DNA of 29,036 nucleotides from a virus. Below the pieces are notes generated by a model. That model was not told where the DNA came from. It did no database searches and saw only the letters and a list, made by a program, of their open reading frames with translations. The stretch is taken from positions 1 to 29,036 of IMG/VR virus record IMGVR_UViG_3300030106_003788. One strand, 5' to 3'. Made by a program: the position numbers and the translations under genes. Of this stretch, positions 15,150 through 22,959 are shown piece by piece (position 1 is the first letter of the stretch; every line of letters starts with the position of its first letter).

Positions 15150-17525
15150 TTAGCCTCCGCTATTGCGCTCCCGATCAGCTTGTATCTTCATGGCAGCGAT
15201 GTCTTCTTGCGATTTTATCTTTTCTTCGTCAATTTCTAAACGTTTTTCTGCTATTTCTTTGTCGTCTTGATTCTCTTGTGCCCTTATTTGTAGTTCTTGC
15301 GCTTTCAGTTCTGTTATAGGATCGGAGTCTACTTTAAGTATCTCGTCTAGTCTAGGCATTAACTGTTGCATAAGTTCTAACTCTGTTTGCGCTTTCATGT
15401 TTTCTAGCATCGGGTTTGGCATGGGCGGTTGTCCTTGGGCCATCGCCTGCTGGTTCATCATTTCTTGTTGTTGCATCTGCATAGCTAGTTCTGGGTTCTG
15501 TTGCATCTGCATAGCTAGTTCTTGTTCGGCTTGCATTTGTGCCATGAGCGATACGTGTTGTAGCACATGACTGACTATCAACGATACGGTAGCCGGGTTG
15601 GCTTGCACGTATTTGTTTTCCAAGAAAGCTAAGTGCACTTCGATGTGCGTTGCGTGATCTTGTTCAGGGAACGCTATAGCAGGTCCGCCCATCAACATCG
15701 CACTGTTCTCTGAAGCTGGGTCCATAGGTATAGGCGGTGGCGGATCGGGTTGAAAGAGCGCTTCGATGTTTTCTGTGCCGAGCGCTTGATACATTCTGCG
15801 GTACGCTTCTTTGATGTTGTGCAGTTGCGGATTGCTTTGTACTAACTGGAGTTCTTGTTGTGCCAGCGAGATACGCTGCGACATAGAAAAGAAGTTTGGA
15901 TCGCTAACGGGTATCACGTCCACACGGTCGTCGAAATCGGTTTGCTTGATGCTTTGATCTCCGCCGACGACCATGTACGGATACTCCGGTGGCAGGGTTT
16001 CCGCGAACAGTCGTGCGAGTATTTTAAATTCTGTTTTTTGGGCGTAGTGCAAACGTTTGTGCACTGCCGACATAATTCTTGTGCCTTGTTCTAAGAGTGC
16101 CATGGTCGTGCCGACCGGTAGCTCTTGATTACCTTCGCCGATACTTAAATTAGTGACCGAGGCAAACCTTTGACCAGCTTCGACACAAAAGCCTAGTAAC
16201 TGGAACAAAGTGCCTGATGGTTCTTTGTACGGTAGCGGTATCAGTGAATCCCTAAGTGCGCCGCCCGGAGCGTCGACATCTCTGAACTCGCCGGGCTCCA
16301 AGGGAGTCTCATCGTCGCGGATCCTTAAACCACGTGCCTTAAACCCTGCTGGTAAGTTGGAGAGAGTTCCAGCATCAACTAATTGTCTAAGCGCAGCTGT
16401 GGCCGTCCTCGAAAGGCCCCCGATCATGTGGATGAGACCAAAGCCATAAAACCCAAGGCCCGGCAAGAACTTGTAATGTACGAAGTATTGAATCTTCTGT
16501 TTCATAGGATCGTCTGCACGATAGTTCCTACGAATCGACAATACTTTCGATGAAGTGCTATCTACCGTAATAATGTACGGTAGGTGCATGCCGTCTGGAT
16601 CTTCGAATCCCGGCAAGTCCATCAATACATGAAACTCTAACAATTCGTACATCATGTCCGATGTACCGTCGATACCTTCTAGTTCGTCTTCTTTATCTTG
16701 GGTATCGGACGCCCCGACATACGAGGGTTTGATTTCGACGTCTAAGTACGCGCCGCTAATCTGCTGTGCTCTAACTTCGTTGTGCGACATCTTTACGATG
16801 TGCGTAATTCTTTCACACGTATTCAGATCGCTGACTGAATACGGCACCACTAAGTCATCGACCGGCACGAAGTTACTGCACGGTCTTTGTTTCATGGTGT
16901 CGTAATAAACTTTCTTGAACGCTGATCCGGCGAGCGGTAGATAGAACAGTAACTGATCCATCTCTGGGGTGTACTCTTCCATCTCGGTCGTGATCTGGTA
17001 GTTCATAAAGTCTTGCACCCGACTGGCTTGTAGTTCTACGTCCGGGGTCGCTGCGCCCATAACCTGTGCTTTGACCGGTCCTTTGCTGGGTAATAATTCT
17101 TTAAATGCTTGTGCTTGGAACTGAGTTACCGCTTCGGCGAGCATCGGGTGGGTTACCCCTGATGCGCCCGGAAAAGGTCTGTCTCTGTCTTCGTATTGAA
17201 ACCCAAGGAGATCTAAACCTTTGACGTAAGTGTCTTCCCACTCTTGACGACTGGCTTGGTCTTCTTCGAAGTCCCCCATAAGTTCCATGGCTAGAGCAGA
17301 CAGTTGTCCGTCGTCCATGTACTCTGCTAGGTTAGATTCGAACGGAACTTGCTCTTCAGGTTCGTCGGGAAAGTAGTTGAGTTCCGCAGAACCGTCGGCG
17401 TTAAATTCGACGGCTACGTCTGTATCGCTTGGAGTGGGGTCTTCGATTTCAACCGTCTCTCCCGACTGTACATCTAAATCGATAAGGTCGCTGACCTTTT
17501 CTATGTTAGTTGGCTTTTCCGCCAT
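15150..17525 (-). CDS. Portal protein
   Basis: This is a large 791-residue portal. It has an acidic N-terminus, then a typical packaging-ring core: LDLLGFQYEDRDRPFPGASG, LFYLPLAGSAFKKVYYDTMK, VHYKFLPGLGFYGFGLIHMI and the segment LSIGEGNQELPVGTTMALLE. A long C-terminal tail is rich in Gln and Met (about 660-710). It ends in a coiled coil of Glu/Lys/Gln heptads (about 730-785), as in P22-like portals with a helical barrel. It would form the dodecamer through which terminase packages DNA. AAGGAA precedes the ATG. It follows TerL and a 63-residue gene, as usual in the head module. Confidence 0.9.
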   Translation of the reverse strand: MAEKPTNIEKVSDLIDLDVQSGETVEIEDPTPSDTDVAVEFNADGSAELNYFPDEPEEQVPFESNLAEYMDDGQLSALAMELMGDFEEDQASRQEWEDTYVKGLDLLGFQYEDRDRPFPGASGVTHPMLAEAVTQFQAQAFKELLPSKGPVKAQVMGAATPDVELQASRVQDFMNYQITTEMEEYTPEMDQLLFYLPLAGSAFKKVYYDTMKQRPCSNFVPVDDLVVPYSVSDLNTCERITHIVKMSHNEVRAQQISGAYLDVEIKPSYVGASDTQDKEDELEGIDGTSDMMYELLEFHVLMDLPGFEDPDGMHLPYIITVDSTSSKVLSIRRNYRADDPMKQKIQYFVHYKFLPGLGFYGFGLIHMIGGLSRTATAALRQLVDAGTLSNLPAGFKARGLRIRDDETPLEPGEFRDVDAPGGALRDSLIPLPYKEPSGTLFQLLGFCVEAGQRFASVTNLSIGEGNQELPVGTTMALLEQGTRIMSAVHKRLHYAQKTEFKILARLFAETLPPEYPYMVVGGDQSIKQTDFDDRVDVIPVSDPNFFSMSQRISLAQQELQLVQSNPQLHNIKEAYRRMYQALGTENIEALFQPDPPPPIPMDPASENSAMLMGGPAIAFPEQDHATHIEVHLAFLENKYVQANPATVSLIVSHVLQHVSLMAQMQAEQELAMQMQQNPELAMQMQQQEMMNQQAMAQGQPPMPNPMLENMKAQTELELMQQLMPRLDEILKVDSDPITELKAQELQIRAQENQDDKEIAEKRLEIDEEKIKSQEDIAAMKIQADRERNSGG

Positions 17526-17528
17526 ACG

Positions 17529-17720
17529 TTATTTCCTTTTTTTCTTTTTAACTCTTTTAACAAACGCTTCGTTCTCAGGAGTTGTCGGATCGTCGGCTAC
17601 GTATCTGCCTTTGGCGTTCCGCGCGCGAACTTCTTCGTACTCCACTTCCTCTTCAGGCTCCGGTGGGGCTACCACTGGATCGTTAAAAAATAAACTTCTT
17701 ATCTTCTGTAACCAACTCAT
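17529..17720 (-). CDS. Small conserved protein between terminase and portal
   Basis: The protein has 63 residues. It begins MSWLQKIRSLFF, an amphipathic start, then has a Pro/Glu stretch (APPEPEEEVEYEEVRA), the segment RNAKGRYVADDPTTPENEAF, and a basic tail VKKKKRK. The AKGRYVADDPTTP motif is one I recall in small proteins of many marine phages that lie between TerL and portal. AGGAGGA before the ATG is strong. The function is unknown. Confidence 0.7.
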   Translation of the reverse strand: MSWLQKIRSLFFNDPVVAPPEPEEEVEYEEVRARNAKGRYVADDPTTPENEAFVKRVKKKKRK

Positions 17721-17729
17721 GCTGTCCTC

Positions 17730-19226
17730 CTAATAATAAACTTTTAATTGTCTAGGTTCGTTATCATCCAAATCTTCATCCGATTCTAAACCTATAAACC
17801 CGCCTTGTCGATAACGCATTAGCGCTTGCGTGGTTGAATCCACTAAGTCATCGTGGTCGCCGTAGGGAAACGCTGCACATTCTTCGACTAATTCTTCTGC
17901 CCAACGCGTCTCTGGTACGTAGACCATGCCCGATTCGAGCATGGGCGATACGGCATTGACTCTTGCTATCTTGTCTTGTCCTTTGCCCGGCGTGTAGTTC
18001 ACAACCGGTATCCCCATCTGTCTTAGTTCATGGGTCAAGGGCATACCGGAGGCTTTTGCTTCGATAATAACCGTGTCGGGTTCCCAATATTGGTACTCTT
18101 CTAGGGCAACGCGCTTGAGTTCTGGGAAATCCCACCGACCTTTCTTAACATCAAGGAGCAATAACGCGGGACCACTGTCCTCGCTTGGATAAAACACACA
18201 CCACGTCGTAATCGCCGAGTAATCTGCCGTTTCGCTCTTCGAAAACGCGGTATCGTAGGACTGAATCACGTATTGCATGTTCGGAATGTCCTCGTGTTCC
18301 CATGTTTGCCACCATTCTCGCTTCAAAATCGCGCCTTCTTCCGAAGTTGGGTTCTGTAACCACTGCGCCGACCACTTAGAGACCGGTAAAGACGCCTTGA
18401 TACCCTCTAATTCGTCCATATTCCAAAATTCTGGCCATAAAATGTTGCCTGAATCCGGAAAAATAGCCGGAAACTCGACAACTTCCCACTGATCTGCCTT
18501 TTCGTCGGCTTGTTTGGCTAATAATCTGCCCGTTAAGTCCTTGGTCGACCAGCGAGTCATCACGACAACGATAGATCCGCCCGGCTGAAGACGTTGGCGC
18601 GGTCCTGAACTGTAATATTCCCACGCATTGTCGAGGGCTCGCGGTGACATGGCATCTTGTTCAGAGTGAATGTCGTCCAACACAAGTAAATCCGCCCCTC
18701 GACCAGTGACCGCTCCACCTATTCCAGCGTAGAAGGCCTCACCGCCTTTGTTAGTCTCCCATCTGCCAGCCGATTTGTTGTCTGCTTTCAAAGAAACTTC
18801 GGGGAAGATGTCTTTGTACTCTGGCGAATCGATAAGATCACGAACTTTTCTACCGAATCGAAACGCTAGCTCTGCGGTGTGGGTAATCTGCATGAGCTTG
18901 AGCTTTGGATTTAGACCAAGCAACCAGCTTGGAAAGAAGACAGAAGCAAATTCAGATTTTGTATGTCTAGGTGGCATGTTGACAATCAGCCTTTTGATCT
19001 CGCCTTTGGCTACGCCCTCTAGTTTTTCAGCAAAGCGCTTATGGTGCGAGCCGATAATAACGTCTGGCCACATGTGCCTAACGTATTCGATAAAGTTTTC
19101 TTGTCCTTTGTTTTGTAGGTTTTTGGCTTGAATAGCATCGCTCAGCTCTAAAAGCTCTTGCGCCACATCAGGGTACTGTTCTTTTATCTGATCGAACTCT
19201 TCTTTGGAAAGCAGACTTTTTTCCAT
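17730..19226 (-). CDS. terL: Terminase large subunit
   Basis: The 498-residue terminase has all expected parts. The Walker A region is MPPRHTKS (84-91), Walker B is LLVLDDI (180-186, with acidic Asp184/Asp185), and the coupling motif is VVMTRW (221-226). In the nuclease domain, Asp325 (SYDTAFS), Glu389 (VIIEAKASG) and Asp459/Asp460 (YGDHDDLVD) form the RNase-H-like metal site. It is the packaging motor and headful or cos nuclease, working with TerS and the portal. The small subunit is not adjacent but 4.1 kb away. The Shine-Dalgarno is poor: only a GGA about 15 bases before the ATG. Confidence 0.95.
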   Translation of the reverse strand: MEKSLLSKEEFDQIKEQYPDVAQELLELSDAIQAKNLQNKGQENFIEYVRHMWPDVIIGSHHKRFAEKLEGVAKGEIKRLIVNMPPRHTKSEFASVFFPSWLLGLNPKLKLMQITHTAELAFRFGRKVRDLIDSPEYKDIFPEVSLKADNKSAGRWETNKGGEAFYAGIGGAVTGRGADLLVLDDIHSEQDAMSPRALDNAWEYYSSGPRQRLQPGGSIVVVMTRWSTKDLTGRLLAKQADEKADQWEVVEFPAIFPDSGNILWPEFWNMDELEGIKASLPVSKWSAQWLQNPTSEEGAILKREWWQTWEHEDIPNMQYVIQSYDTAFSKSETADYSAITTWCVFYPSEDSGPALLLLDVKKGRWDFPELKRVALEEYQYWEPDTVIIEAKASGMPLTHELRQMGIPVVNYTPGKGQDKIARVNAVSPMLESGMVYVPETRWAEELVEECAAFPYGDHDDLVDSTTQALMRYRQGGFIGLESDEDLDDNEPRQLKVYY

Positions 19227-19452
19227 TGTAAAATTTTTTTCCGGCTCCGGGACTCCTACCCATTTATATAATTTAGGGGGGTCAGGGTCCTAACTTATCT
19301 GATATCTTTTTTTGTGTCTATTTCTTTTTCTATATACATACATATACACTCGTTGATTTGGGGGGGGGGTACCCCGTCAGAGATATGCTGTTTAAGAATC
19401 GAAATTAGAAATCGTAGAACCTAGGACGATCGTCCTAGGCCTACAAGAGAAA
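19227..19452. other. Non-coding gap before terL with G tract
   Basis: This 226-base gap has no plausible gene. It contains a run of ten G (19360-19369) followed by TACCCC, so that GGGGTACCCC (19366-19375) is a small palindrome. A second run of six G is at 19276-19281, AT-rich stretches lie between them, and the 20-bp palindrome is at 19420-19439. It lies between the end of the 137-residue gene and the terL start, on the 5' side of the late genes. A late promoter or a packaging site could be here, but I see no strong -35/-10 pair. Confidence 0.6.
19420..19439. repeat. Perfect 20-bp palindrome upstream of terL
   Basis: CCTAGGACGATCGTCCTAGG is fully self-complementary. It has no T run after it on the minus strand beyond scattered T, so it is not a clear terminator. 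Candidates are a dimeric regulator binding site, a terminase recognition or cleavage site, or an RNA hairpin ending the 137-residue transcript. It lies 14 bases past the 137-residue gene stop and about 200 bases before terL. Confidence 0.75.
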
Positions 19453-19866
19453 CTAGCAATTCCACCACATATCTCTTTCTTCGATCATTGCCACTATGTC
19501 ATCGTGTGGAATGTTCCCTTCAAAAATTGCACGAAATACATCTCTGAAAAACCTTCCATAAGAAAGACCGTAAGCCCTTTTTGATTCATCTTCCCAATTT
19601 ATAAAAGTGCCTGTTTTTTGTTTTTGCATGATTCCGGTATCCTGATAGTTAAGGCCATAAATCTGTACATAGCTATCAAATTCAAGTTCGCCTCTTTCAC
19701 GTTTAATATTCATGTCGTGAATATGTTTCATGTGTAAAGCTACTTTTATGAAATCATCAATAAGATCAGTAAACTCATTATGTCTTTGATCATCTGGGTT
19801 TGCTTCACTATATGCTTTTCTTTCTTTGTAGCAGTCGGTTTTTTTAATAGTTTCTAGTGTTTCCAT
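19453..19866 (-). CDS. Hypothetical protein, function unknown
   Basis: The protein has 137 residues, is mixed charged and mostly helical, with no recognised family. It has a helical N-terminus (ETLETIKKTDCYKERKAYSE) and a histidine-rich stretch ALHMKHIHDMN. The C-terminus contains the aromatic-rich YGLSYGRFFRDVFRAIFE and DMWWNC. AGGAG lies well placed before the ATG, and a candidate promoter is at 19904-19932. It stands alone between two non-coding gaps. The aromatic and histidine residues do not form a motif I know. Confidence 0.7.
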   Translation of the reverse strand: METLETIKKTDCYKERKAYSEANPDDQRHNEFTDLIDDFIKVALHMKHIHDMNIKRERGELEFDSYVQIYGLNYQDTGIMQKQKTGTFINWEDESKRAYGLSYGRFFRDVFRAIFEGNIPHDDIVAMIEERDMWWNC

Positions 19867-19903
19867 TTGTTTTCTCCTGTTTAAAAATTAAATGTATGTG
19901 TCC

Positions 19904-19932
19904 ATCATACAGACTTATATAAGAGAAGTCAC
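19904..19932 (-). promoter_or_regulatory. Candidate sigma70 promoter for the 137-residue gene
   Basis: On the minus strand GTGACT (19927-19932, four of six to TTGACA) and TATGAT (19904-19909, five of six) are separated by 17 bases. The predicted start is about 30 bases before the gene's ATG, with AGGAG between. Position and spacing are good; the -35 is weak. Confidence 0.45.
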
Positions 19933-19986
19933 GTTATTTATAAATTAATTTGTGCCAGATCGTTTGACCGTTTGCGCCAGTAAAAC

Positions 19987-20011
19987 GACCATGGACCATG
20001 GACGATGGACC
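19987..20011. repeat. 7-bp tandem repeat GACCATG, 3.6 copies
   Basis: GACCATG, GACCATG, GACGATG and GACC follow head to tail at 19987-20011. Each CCATGG within is also a palindrome. It is in the 154-base gap between the nuclease gene stop (20021) and the 137-residue gene. A related word CCATGGACGAGGGAC occurs at about 20157 inside the nuclease gene. It could be a slippage product or a protein-binding site. Confidence 0.6.
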
Positions 20012-20020
20012 TTTAACAAA

Positions 20021-20410
20021 TCAAGCCACAAGTTGATCGAGCTTAGTCACAAGATCATCCCAATCCACAAGGGGCGAGAAAGCCACAAGACCATCATTGA
20101 TGAGCAAATCCACAAGGGACGAAGGAACTAGATACATCTGAGATTTTTTAGACTGCCCATGGACGAGGGACTTCACTAAGAAAAAAGAGGGCGATTTCTT
20201 CCTAGATTTATGAAAGGCTATTTGATGAGGAGAGATATTCACGCGGTTGCTTTTTGTTACTTTTAATTCAACCGTGAAAAACTTCCCCTCTTTTGTTGTG
20301 CCGAGCAAATCAGGGACACCTTGCCCCGCCCACGACTCAAGCCGAACCCATTGAAACTGTTGGGTTTTCTTTTTGACTTCTTGCCAAAAATTGCTTTCAA
20401 GCTTTGCCAT
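20021..20410 (-). CDS. PD-(D/E)XK nuclease, Holliday-junction-resolvase-like
   Basis: The 129-residue protein has the PD-(D/E)XK core of VRR-NUC or Hjc-like enzymes: Glu25 (RLESWAG), GVPDLLG with Asp34, FTVELKVTK with Glu48 and Lys50, and SPHQIAFH with Gln63. This order (E, PD, ExK, Q) is the catalytic set of this superfamily. Phage members resolve branched DNA before packaging or act in recombination. It lies upstream of the terminase block on the minus strand and diverges from the small-gene cluster. No clear Shine-Dalgarno is visible before the ATG. The C-terminus has repeated LV(D/A/T) segments. Confidence 0.8.
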   Translation of the reverse strand: MAKLESNFWQEVKKKTQQFQWVRLESWAGQGVPDLLGTTKEGKFFTVELKVTKSNRVNISPHQIAFHKSRKKSPSFFLVKSLVHGQSKKSQMYLVPSSLVDLLINDGLVAFSPLVDWDDLVTKLDQLVA

Positions 20411-20529
20411 GAGATAAGAAGTTTAAAGAGTAAGAAATAAACTGTAAATCAATTTAAAAATTACTGTACTTATGGGATATATTCATATAGAATGTGTATA
20501 TAAACATTTAACTATTTTGGAGAAAATAT
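20411..20529. promoter_or_regulatory. Divergent AT-rich control region
   Basis: This 119-base spacer between the nuclease (minus) and the small-gene cluster (plus) is very AT-rich. On the plus strand TAGAAT (20488-20493) is a five-of-six -10 box, with only a weak -35 (TGTACT) 18 bases before it. TTTTGGAGAAAATAT leads into the ATG at 20530. At least one promoter for the plus cluster is expected here; the exact boxes are uncertain. Confidence 0.4.
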
Positions 20530-20859
20530 ATGACAACTATTAAACAATGGATACTTAAAACACAATCGCCAGAAGATATTCAAAGCATATCAGACAACGG
20601 CTGTATCAATGGAACTTGTAATGAATTAATTTATTATGATGACACAGTCGAATTTTATGATAATCATAAAGATGAAATCTGGGAGATGTTAAGAGAAGAG
20701 GCAGAAAATTTTGGATATAAAAATGTCTTTGAATTTTTAGGCACTTGGTCTAATTATTCTAAAGATGTAGATGATGATACAACTTTTAAAAATCTTCTAG
20801 CGTGGTGGGCTGTTGAAAATATATGTTATGAGATCATTTTTAATGAAGAAGTCGCATAA
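20530..20859 (+). CDS. Small early phage protein (DUF7222-like)
   Basis: The 109-residue protein resembles a small phage family I remember as DUF7222. Shared features are DIQSISDNGCINGTCNELIY, then YYDDTVEFYDNHKDEIWEML, and FKNLLAWWAVENICYEIIF near the C-terminus. It is acidic and helical without membrane segments. No molecular function is known for the family. GGAG stands ten bases before the ATG. It is the first gene of a rightward cluster of ten small genes and is therefore likely expressed early. Confidence 0.7.
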   Translation: MTTIKQWILKTQSPEDIQSISDNGCINGTCNELIYYDDTVEFYDNHKDEIWEMLREEAENFGYKNVFEFLGTWSNYSKDVDDDTTFKNLLAWWAVENICYEIIFNEEVA

Positions 20860-20877
20860 CCAAACAGGAGGAAAATA

Positions 20878-21021
20878 ATGATTGATGTAACAAAGCAAAG
20901 CACTCATGGATTAAAGAATATGATTAAGGCGTTGAGCATGTTTGAAGTTTTAAACTCTGAAGAAGAGAACCAAAGATTAAAAGCTGCTAAACAAGAATTA
21001 AACAAAAGAAAAAGGAAATAA
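20878..21021 (+). CDS. Very small basic/coiled-coil protein (47 aa)
   Basis: ATG at 20878 has a strong AGGAGG seven bases upstream and opens a 47-codon frame that ends in TAA at 21019-21021, two bases before the next ATG. The product is helical (HGLKNMIKALSMFEVLNSEE) with a basic tail LNKRKRK. It fills exactly the gap between two real genes, with proper spacing on both sides, which supports it as a real gene. It has no recognised family. Confidence 0.7.
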   Translation: MIDVTKQSTHGLKNMIKALSMFEVLNSEEENQRLKAAKQELNKRKRK

Positions 21022-21023
21022 AA

Positions 21024-21341
21024 ATGAAATATAAATACATAGCTGTAACTAAAGAATGGTTTGACAGGATTAATGGGAATTCTTATTTTTCCGTACAAAT
21101 TGAAGACGTTGAAAAAGATATAACCTATAAATTACCTTTCCAACATGGTTATGGAGACCAATCAGAATTTACCATAAAAGAGTTTTTAGGCTTGAAAGGC
21201 TTTAATTCAGATTTACCTATTAAATTTATTAAGATGGAAAATTGTTTAAAGAAAGAAGTTGAAGAACATGGTAAAGGAAAAGCAAGCCAATTTTTTGCTA
21301 ATGCAGAAAATAACTTTAATAGTTATTACTTATTAGATTAA
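21024..21341 (+). CDS. Small phage protein, FDRINGNSY type
   Basis: The protein has 105 residues. KEWFDRINGNSYFSVQIEDV and then FQHGYGDQSEF match a small family of phage proteins that I recall from many early regions, with a conserved W-x-x-x-DRINGN-x-Y-x-S block and a YGYGD-like motif. The C-terminus is charged and helical. No function is known. It starts two bases after the 47-residue gene. The AAAAGGAAAT that ends that gene serves as its ribosome-binding site. Confidence 0.65.
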   Translation: MKYKYIAVTKEWFDRINGNSYFSVQIEDVEKDITYKLPFQHGYGDQSEFTIKEFLGLKGFNSDLPIKFIKMENCLKKEVEEHGKGKASQFFANAENNFNSYYLLD

Positions 21342-21364
21342 TTTATTAACCATTAGGAGAAACA

Positions 21365-21568
21365 ATGAAAGATAAAAACAACGAACTAGAACACACGCTC
21401 TTTCAACTTGAAGAAGCTGTTAGCAATTTACAAAGGCTAACAAATGAGTTTGTTCAAGATGTAGAATGGACAAACAAGAAAGTTAAAGACAATCCATTTT
21501 TGATTGCCAGACTGAGAGCAGATAACGAAAGAACAAGGAACAAGAGGAGGGACAAATGCAAGAAGTAA
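21365..21568 (+). CDS. Small coiled-coil protein
   Basis: The protein has 67 residues. It has a heptad-like helix NNELEHTLFQLEEAVSNLQR and a second charged helix ending in a strongly basic tail (RADNERTRNKRRDKCKK). This suggests a dimeric coiled coil that may bind nucleic acid. AGGAG lies before the ATG. Its last codons hold the Shine-Dalgarno for the next gene, and the two overlap by 13 bases. It has no recognised family. Confidence 0.65.
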   Translation: MKDKNNELEHTLFQLEEAVSNLQRLTNEFVQDVEWTNKKVKDNPFLIARLRADNERTRNKRRDKCKK

Positions 21569-21930
21569 TTTTTACAAACAAACAAGAACAAACTGATAGC
21601 TTAGTGCTTGAATGCGATCTCGTAGGTGATGGTTTTGGACTTTTGATTGCTTTAGCAGATGACAAGTTTGGAAAAGACTTTTTAAATTGGGATATAGAAG
21701 AACAAGATACTTATGTCGCAGAAATAGATCTACAAGTCTATGCCTGTTTTGAATTTGAGGAGTTTAGCGATATCAAGAACCTAGAAGATTTAACGGGGAA
21801 AAGCATCTGCATACATGACGGATTACCTATTTATCCACACGAAGAAATAGTAGCTGTTACAGGCGTGTATAAAGTTAAGGATTACTTTCCACATGATGAA
21901 TTACAGGAGGGATACAATGAGTTGGCATGA
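21556..21930 (+). CDS. Acidic early protein of unknown function
   Basis: The protein has 124 residues, is strongly acidic, and is probably beta-rich (SLVLECDLVGDGFGLLIALA, then YVAEIDLQVYACFEFEEF). The C-terminus EEIVAVTGVYKVKDYFPHDE is mixed. The high charge could indicate a DNA mimic, but that is only a guess from composition. GAGGAGGG precedes the ATG. It overlaps both neighbours, as in an early operon. Confidence 0.65.
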   Translation: MQEVIFTNKQEQTDSLVLECDLVGDGFGLLIALADDKFGKDFLNWDIEEQDTYVAEIDLQVYACFEFEEFSDIKNLEDLTGKSICIHDGLPIYPHEEIVAVTGVYKVKDYFPHDELQEGYNELA

Positions 21931-22039
21931 AAACGAAGTGTTCTTGGAGAACAAATACGAACAGGGTCTTGCAAAAGGCATGACAGAGAAACAAGCGGAA
22001 GAATACGCTCAAAAATGTTTTGAGGAGGGGCAGGCATGA
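21917..22039 (+). CDS. Very small protein (40 aa)
   Basis: ATG at 21917 is preceded by AGGAGGG at ideal distance and opens 40 codons ending TGA at 22037-22039. This overlaps the next ATG as ATGA. The product starts MSWHENEVFLENKYEQGLAK, continues GMTEKQAEEYAQKCFEEG, and is helical. I recall small marine phage proteins with a W-H-E...L-E...Y-E...A-x-x-x-G start and an EEYAQK-like segment. The function is unknown. Tight overlaps on both sides support it. Confidence 0.75.
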   Translation: MSWHENEVFLENKYEQGLAKGMTEKQAEEYAQKCFEEGQA

Positions 22040-22335
22040 CTGAAGAAGTAATTTCAAAGAAAGACCTCTGGGCAGAGTTTGACAAGGTGTTTAATCTAAC
22101 TGACAAACACGATCAATACGTCCACGTCATCATAACTTTTTGGCAAGATTCTATTGAAAACATATCTGTATTTGACAGCTTACAACTAGCAGAACGTCAC
22201 ATTGATTTGTTGCCGGAAGGTTTTGAGAGAGATATAGGAGATCACGAAACCTATCAAGAAATGGAAGGTACAGGCTATCGCCATTTCGTAGTACAAATGA
22301 ACGACACAGACGAACAACAAGGAGTAACACAATGA
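22036..22335 (+). CDS. Small early protein, function unknown
   Basis: The protein has 99 residues and is alpha/beta, with a strand HDQYVHVIITFWQDSIENIS and a helix SLQLAERHIDLLPEGFERDI. A second strand, GTGYRHFVVQMNDTD, follows. The order beta-helix-beta resembles small single-domain regulators, but I cannot name a family. GAGGAGGGG stands before the ATG. It overlaps the next gene by four bases (ATGA). Confidence 0.65.
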   Translation: MTEEVISKKDLWAEFDKVFNLTDKHDQYVHVIITFWQDSIENISVFDSLQLAERHIDLLPEGFERDIGDHETYQEMEGTGYRHFVVQMNDTDEQQGVTQ

Positions 22336-22559
22336 AAATTAAATTAGAGATAGCAGAAACTGTTTGGAGTGAAATTACAATTGATAACGTTAAAAACGTA
22401 GAGGAAGCCAAACAAAAATTTTATGACAACTACGACAAGCTGGGAAAATATTCTCAACATAAAAAGTACGTTTGTGATGATGTTGATGTTTACGATTGGA
22501 CAATAATTAAAAACGGTAAAACAAAGACTCGAGTAGAAGTGATGAAGGAGGAAGCATGA
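22332..22559 (+). CDS. Small early protein, function unknown
   Basis: The protein has 75 residues, with a first strand KIKLEIAETVWSEITIDN, a helix VEEAKQKFYDNYDKLGKYSQ and a later YDWTIIKNGKTKTRVEVM. This is an alpha/beta pattern that I do not recognise. GGAG stands before the ATG. It overlaps both neighbours by four bases, so translation is coupled through the cluster. Confidence 0.65.
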   Translation: MKIKLEIAETVWSEITIDNVKNVEEAKQKFYDNYDKLGKYSQHKKYVCDDVDVYDWTIIKNGKTKTRVEVMKEEA

Positions 22560-22783
22560 GTAACGAGAAACTAGCTTTTAAATTGATGGCTAAAAGCATG
22601 GAAGATTATGTTAAGAAATGTGACAGGGAGGATAAAGATATGAATCCAATCGAAGCAACTTATTTACTGGCAAATTCTTTGGCAACGGCTTTACTATACA
22701 AAGCCGAGGGACATAAGGACAAATGCTTGGTCTTGATACACGAAGCTGTGAACGACGCTTTTCTAAGCGTAAAGGAGGACTGA
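22556..22783 (+). CDS. Small helical early protein
   Basis: The protein has 75 residues and is all-helical (KLAFKLMAKSMEDYVKKCDR, then PIEATYLLANSLATALLYKA). Three cysteines are present without a clear metal motif. GGAGG lies before the ATG, and the stop overlaps the next start by one base. It has no family that I recognise. Confidence 0.65.
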   Translation: MSNEKLAFKLMAKSMEDYVKKCDREDKDMNPIEATYLLANSLATALLYKAEGHKDKCLVLIHEAVNDAFLSVKED

Positions 22784-22959
22784 TGGCTAAATACACACAC
22801 GATACCTACGCTGTAAAAATTTATGACGAGGACGGTACTTTTGTAGGCTACAACAAAGCCAATGAGATTGTCATGCTTTACACAATAGCGGATCCAAAGT
22901 TACGAGCAAAGACAGTCTTACAATGGACGGAAGAAAACAGATACGAGGGACGAGCATGA
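22783..22959 (+). CDS. Small early protein (58 aa)
   Basis: The start is taken at the ATG at 22783, which has AAGGAGG at normal distance; an upstream in-frame ATG lies inside the previous gene without a ribosome site. The product has 58 residues. The beta strand KYTHDTYAVKIYDEDGTFVG and the following helix look like a small alpha/beta fold. Its end overlaps the next ATG as ATGA. The function is unknown. Confidence 0.65.
   Translation: MAKYTHDTYAVKIYDEDGTFVGYNKANEIVMLYTIADPKLRAKTVLQWTEENRYEGRA

Noticed and set aside
22723-22782. Upstream ATG extending the 58-residue gene
   Set aside because: It lies inside the preceding gene without a ribosome site, whereas the ATG at 22783 has AAGGAGG at ideal distance.
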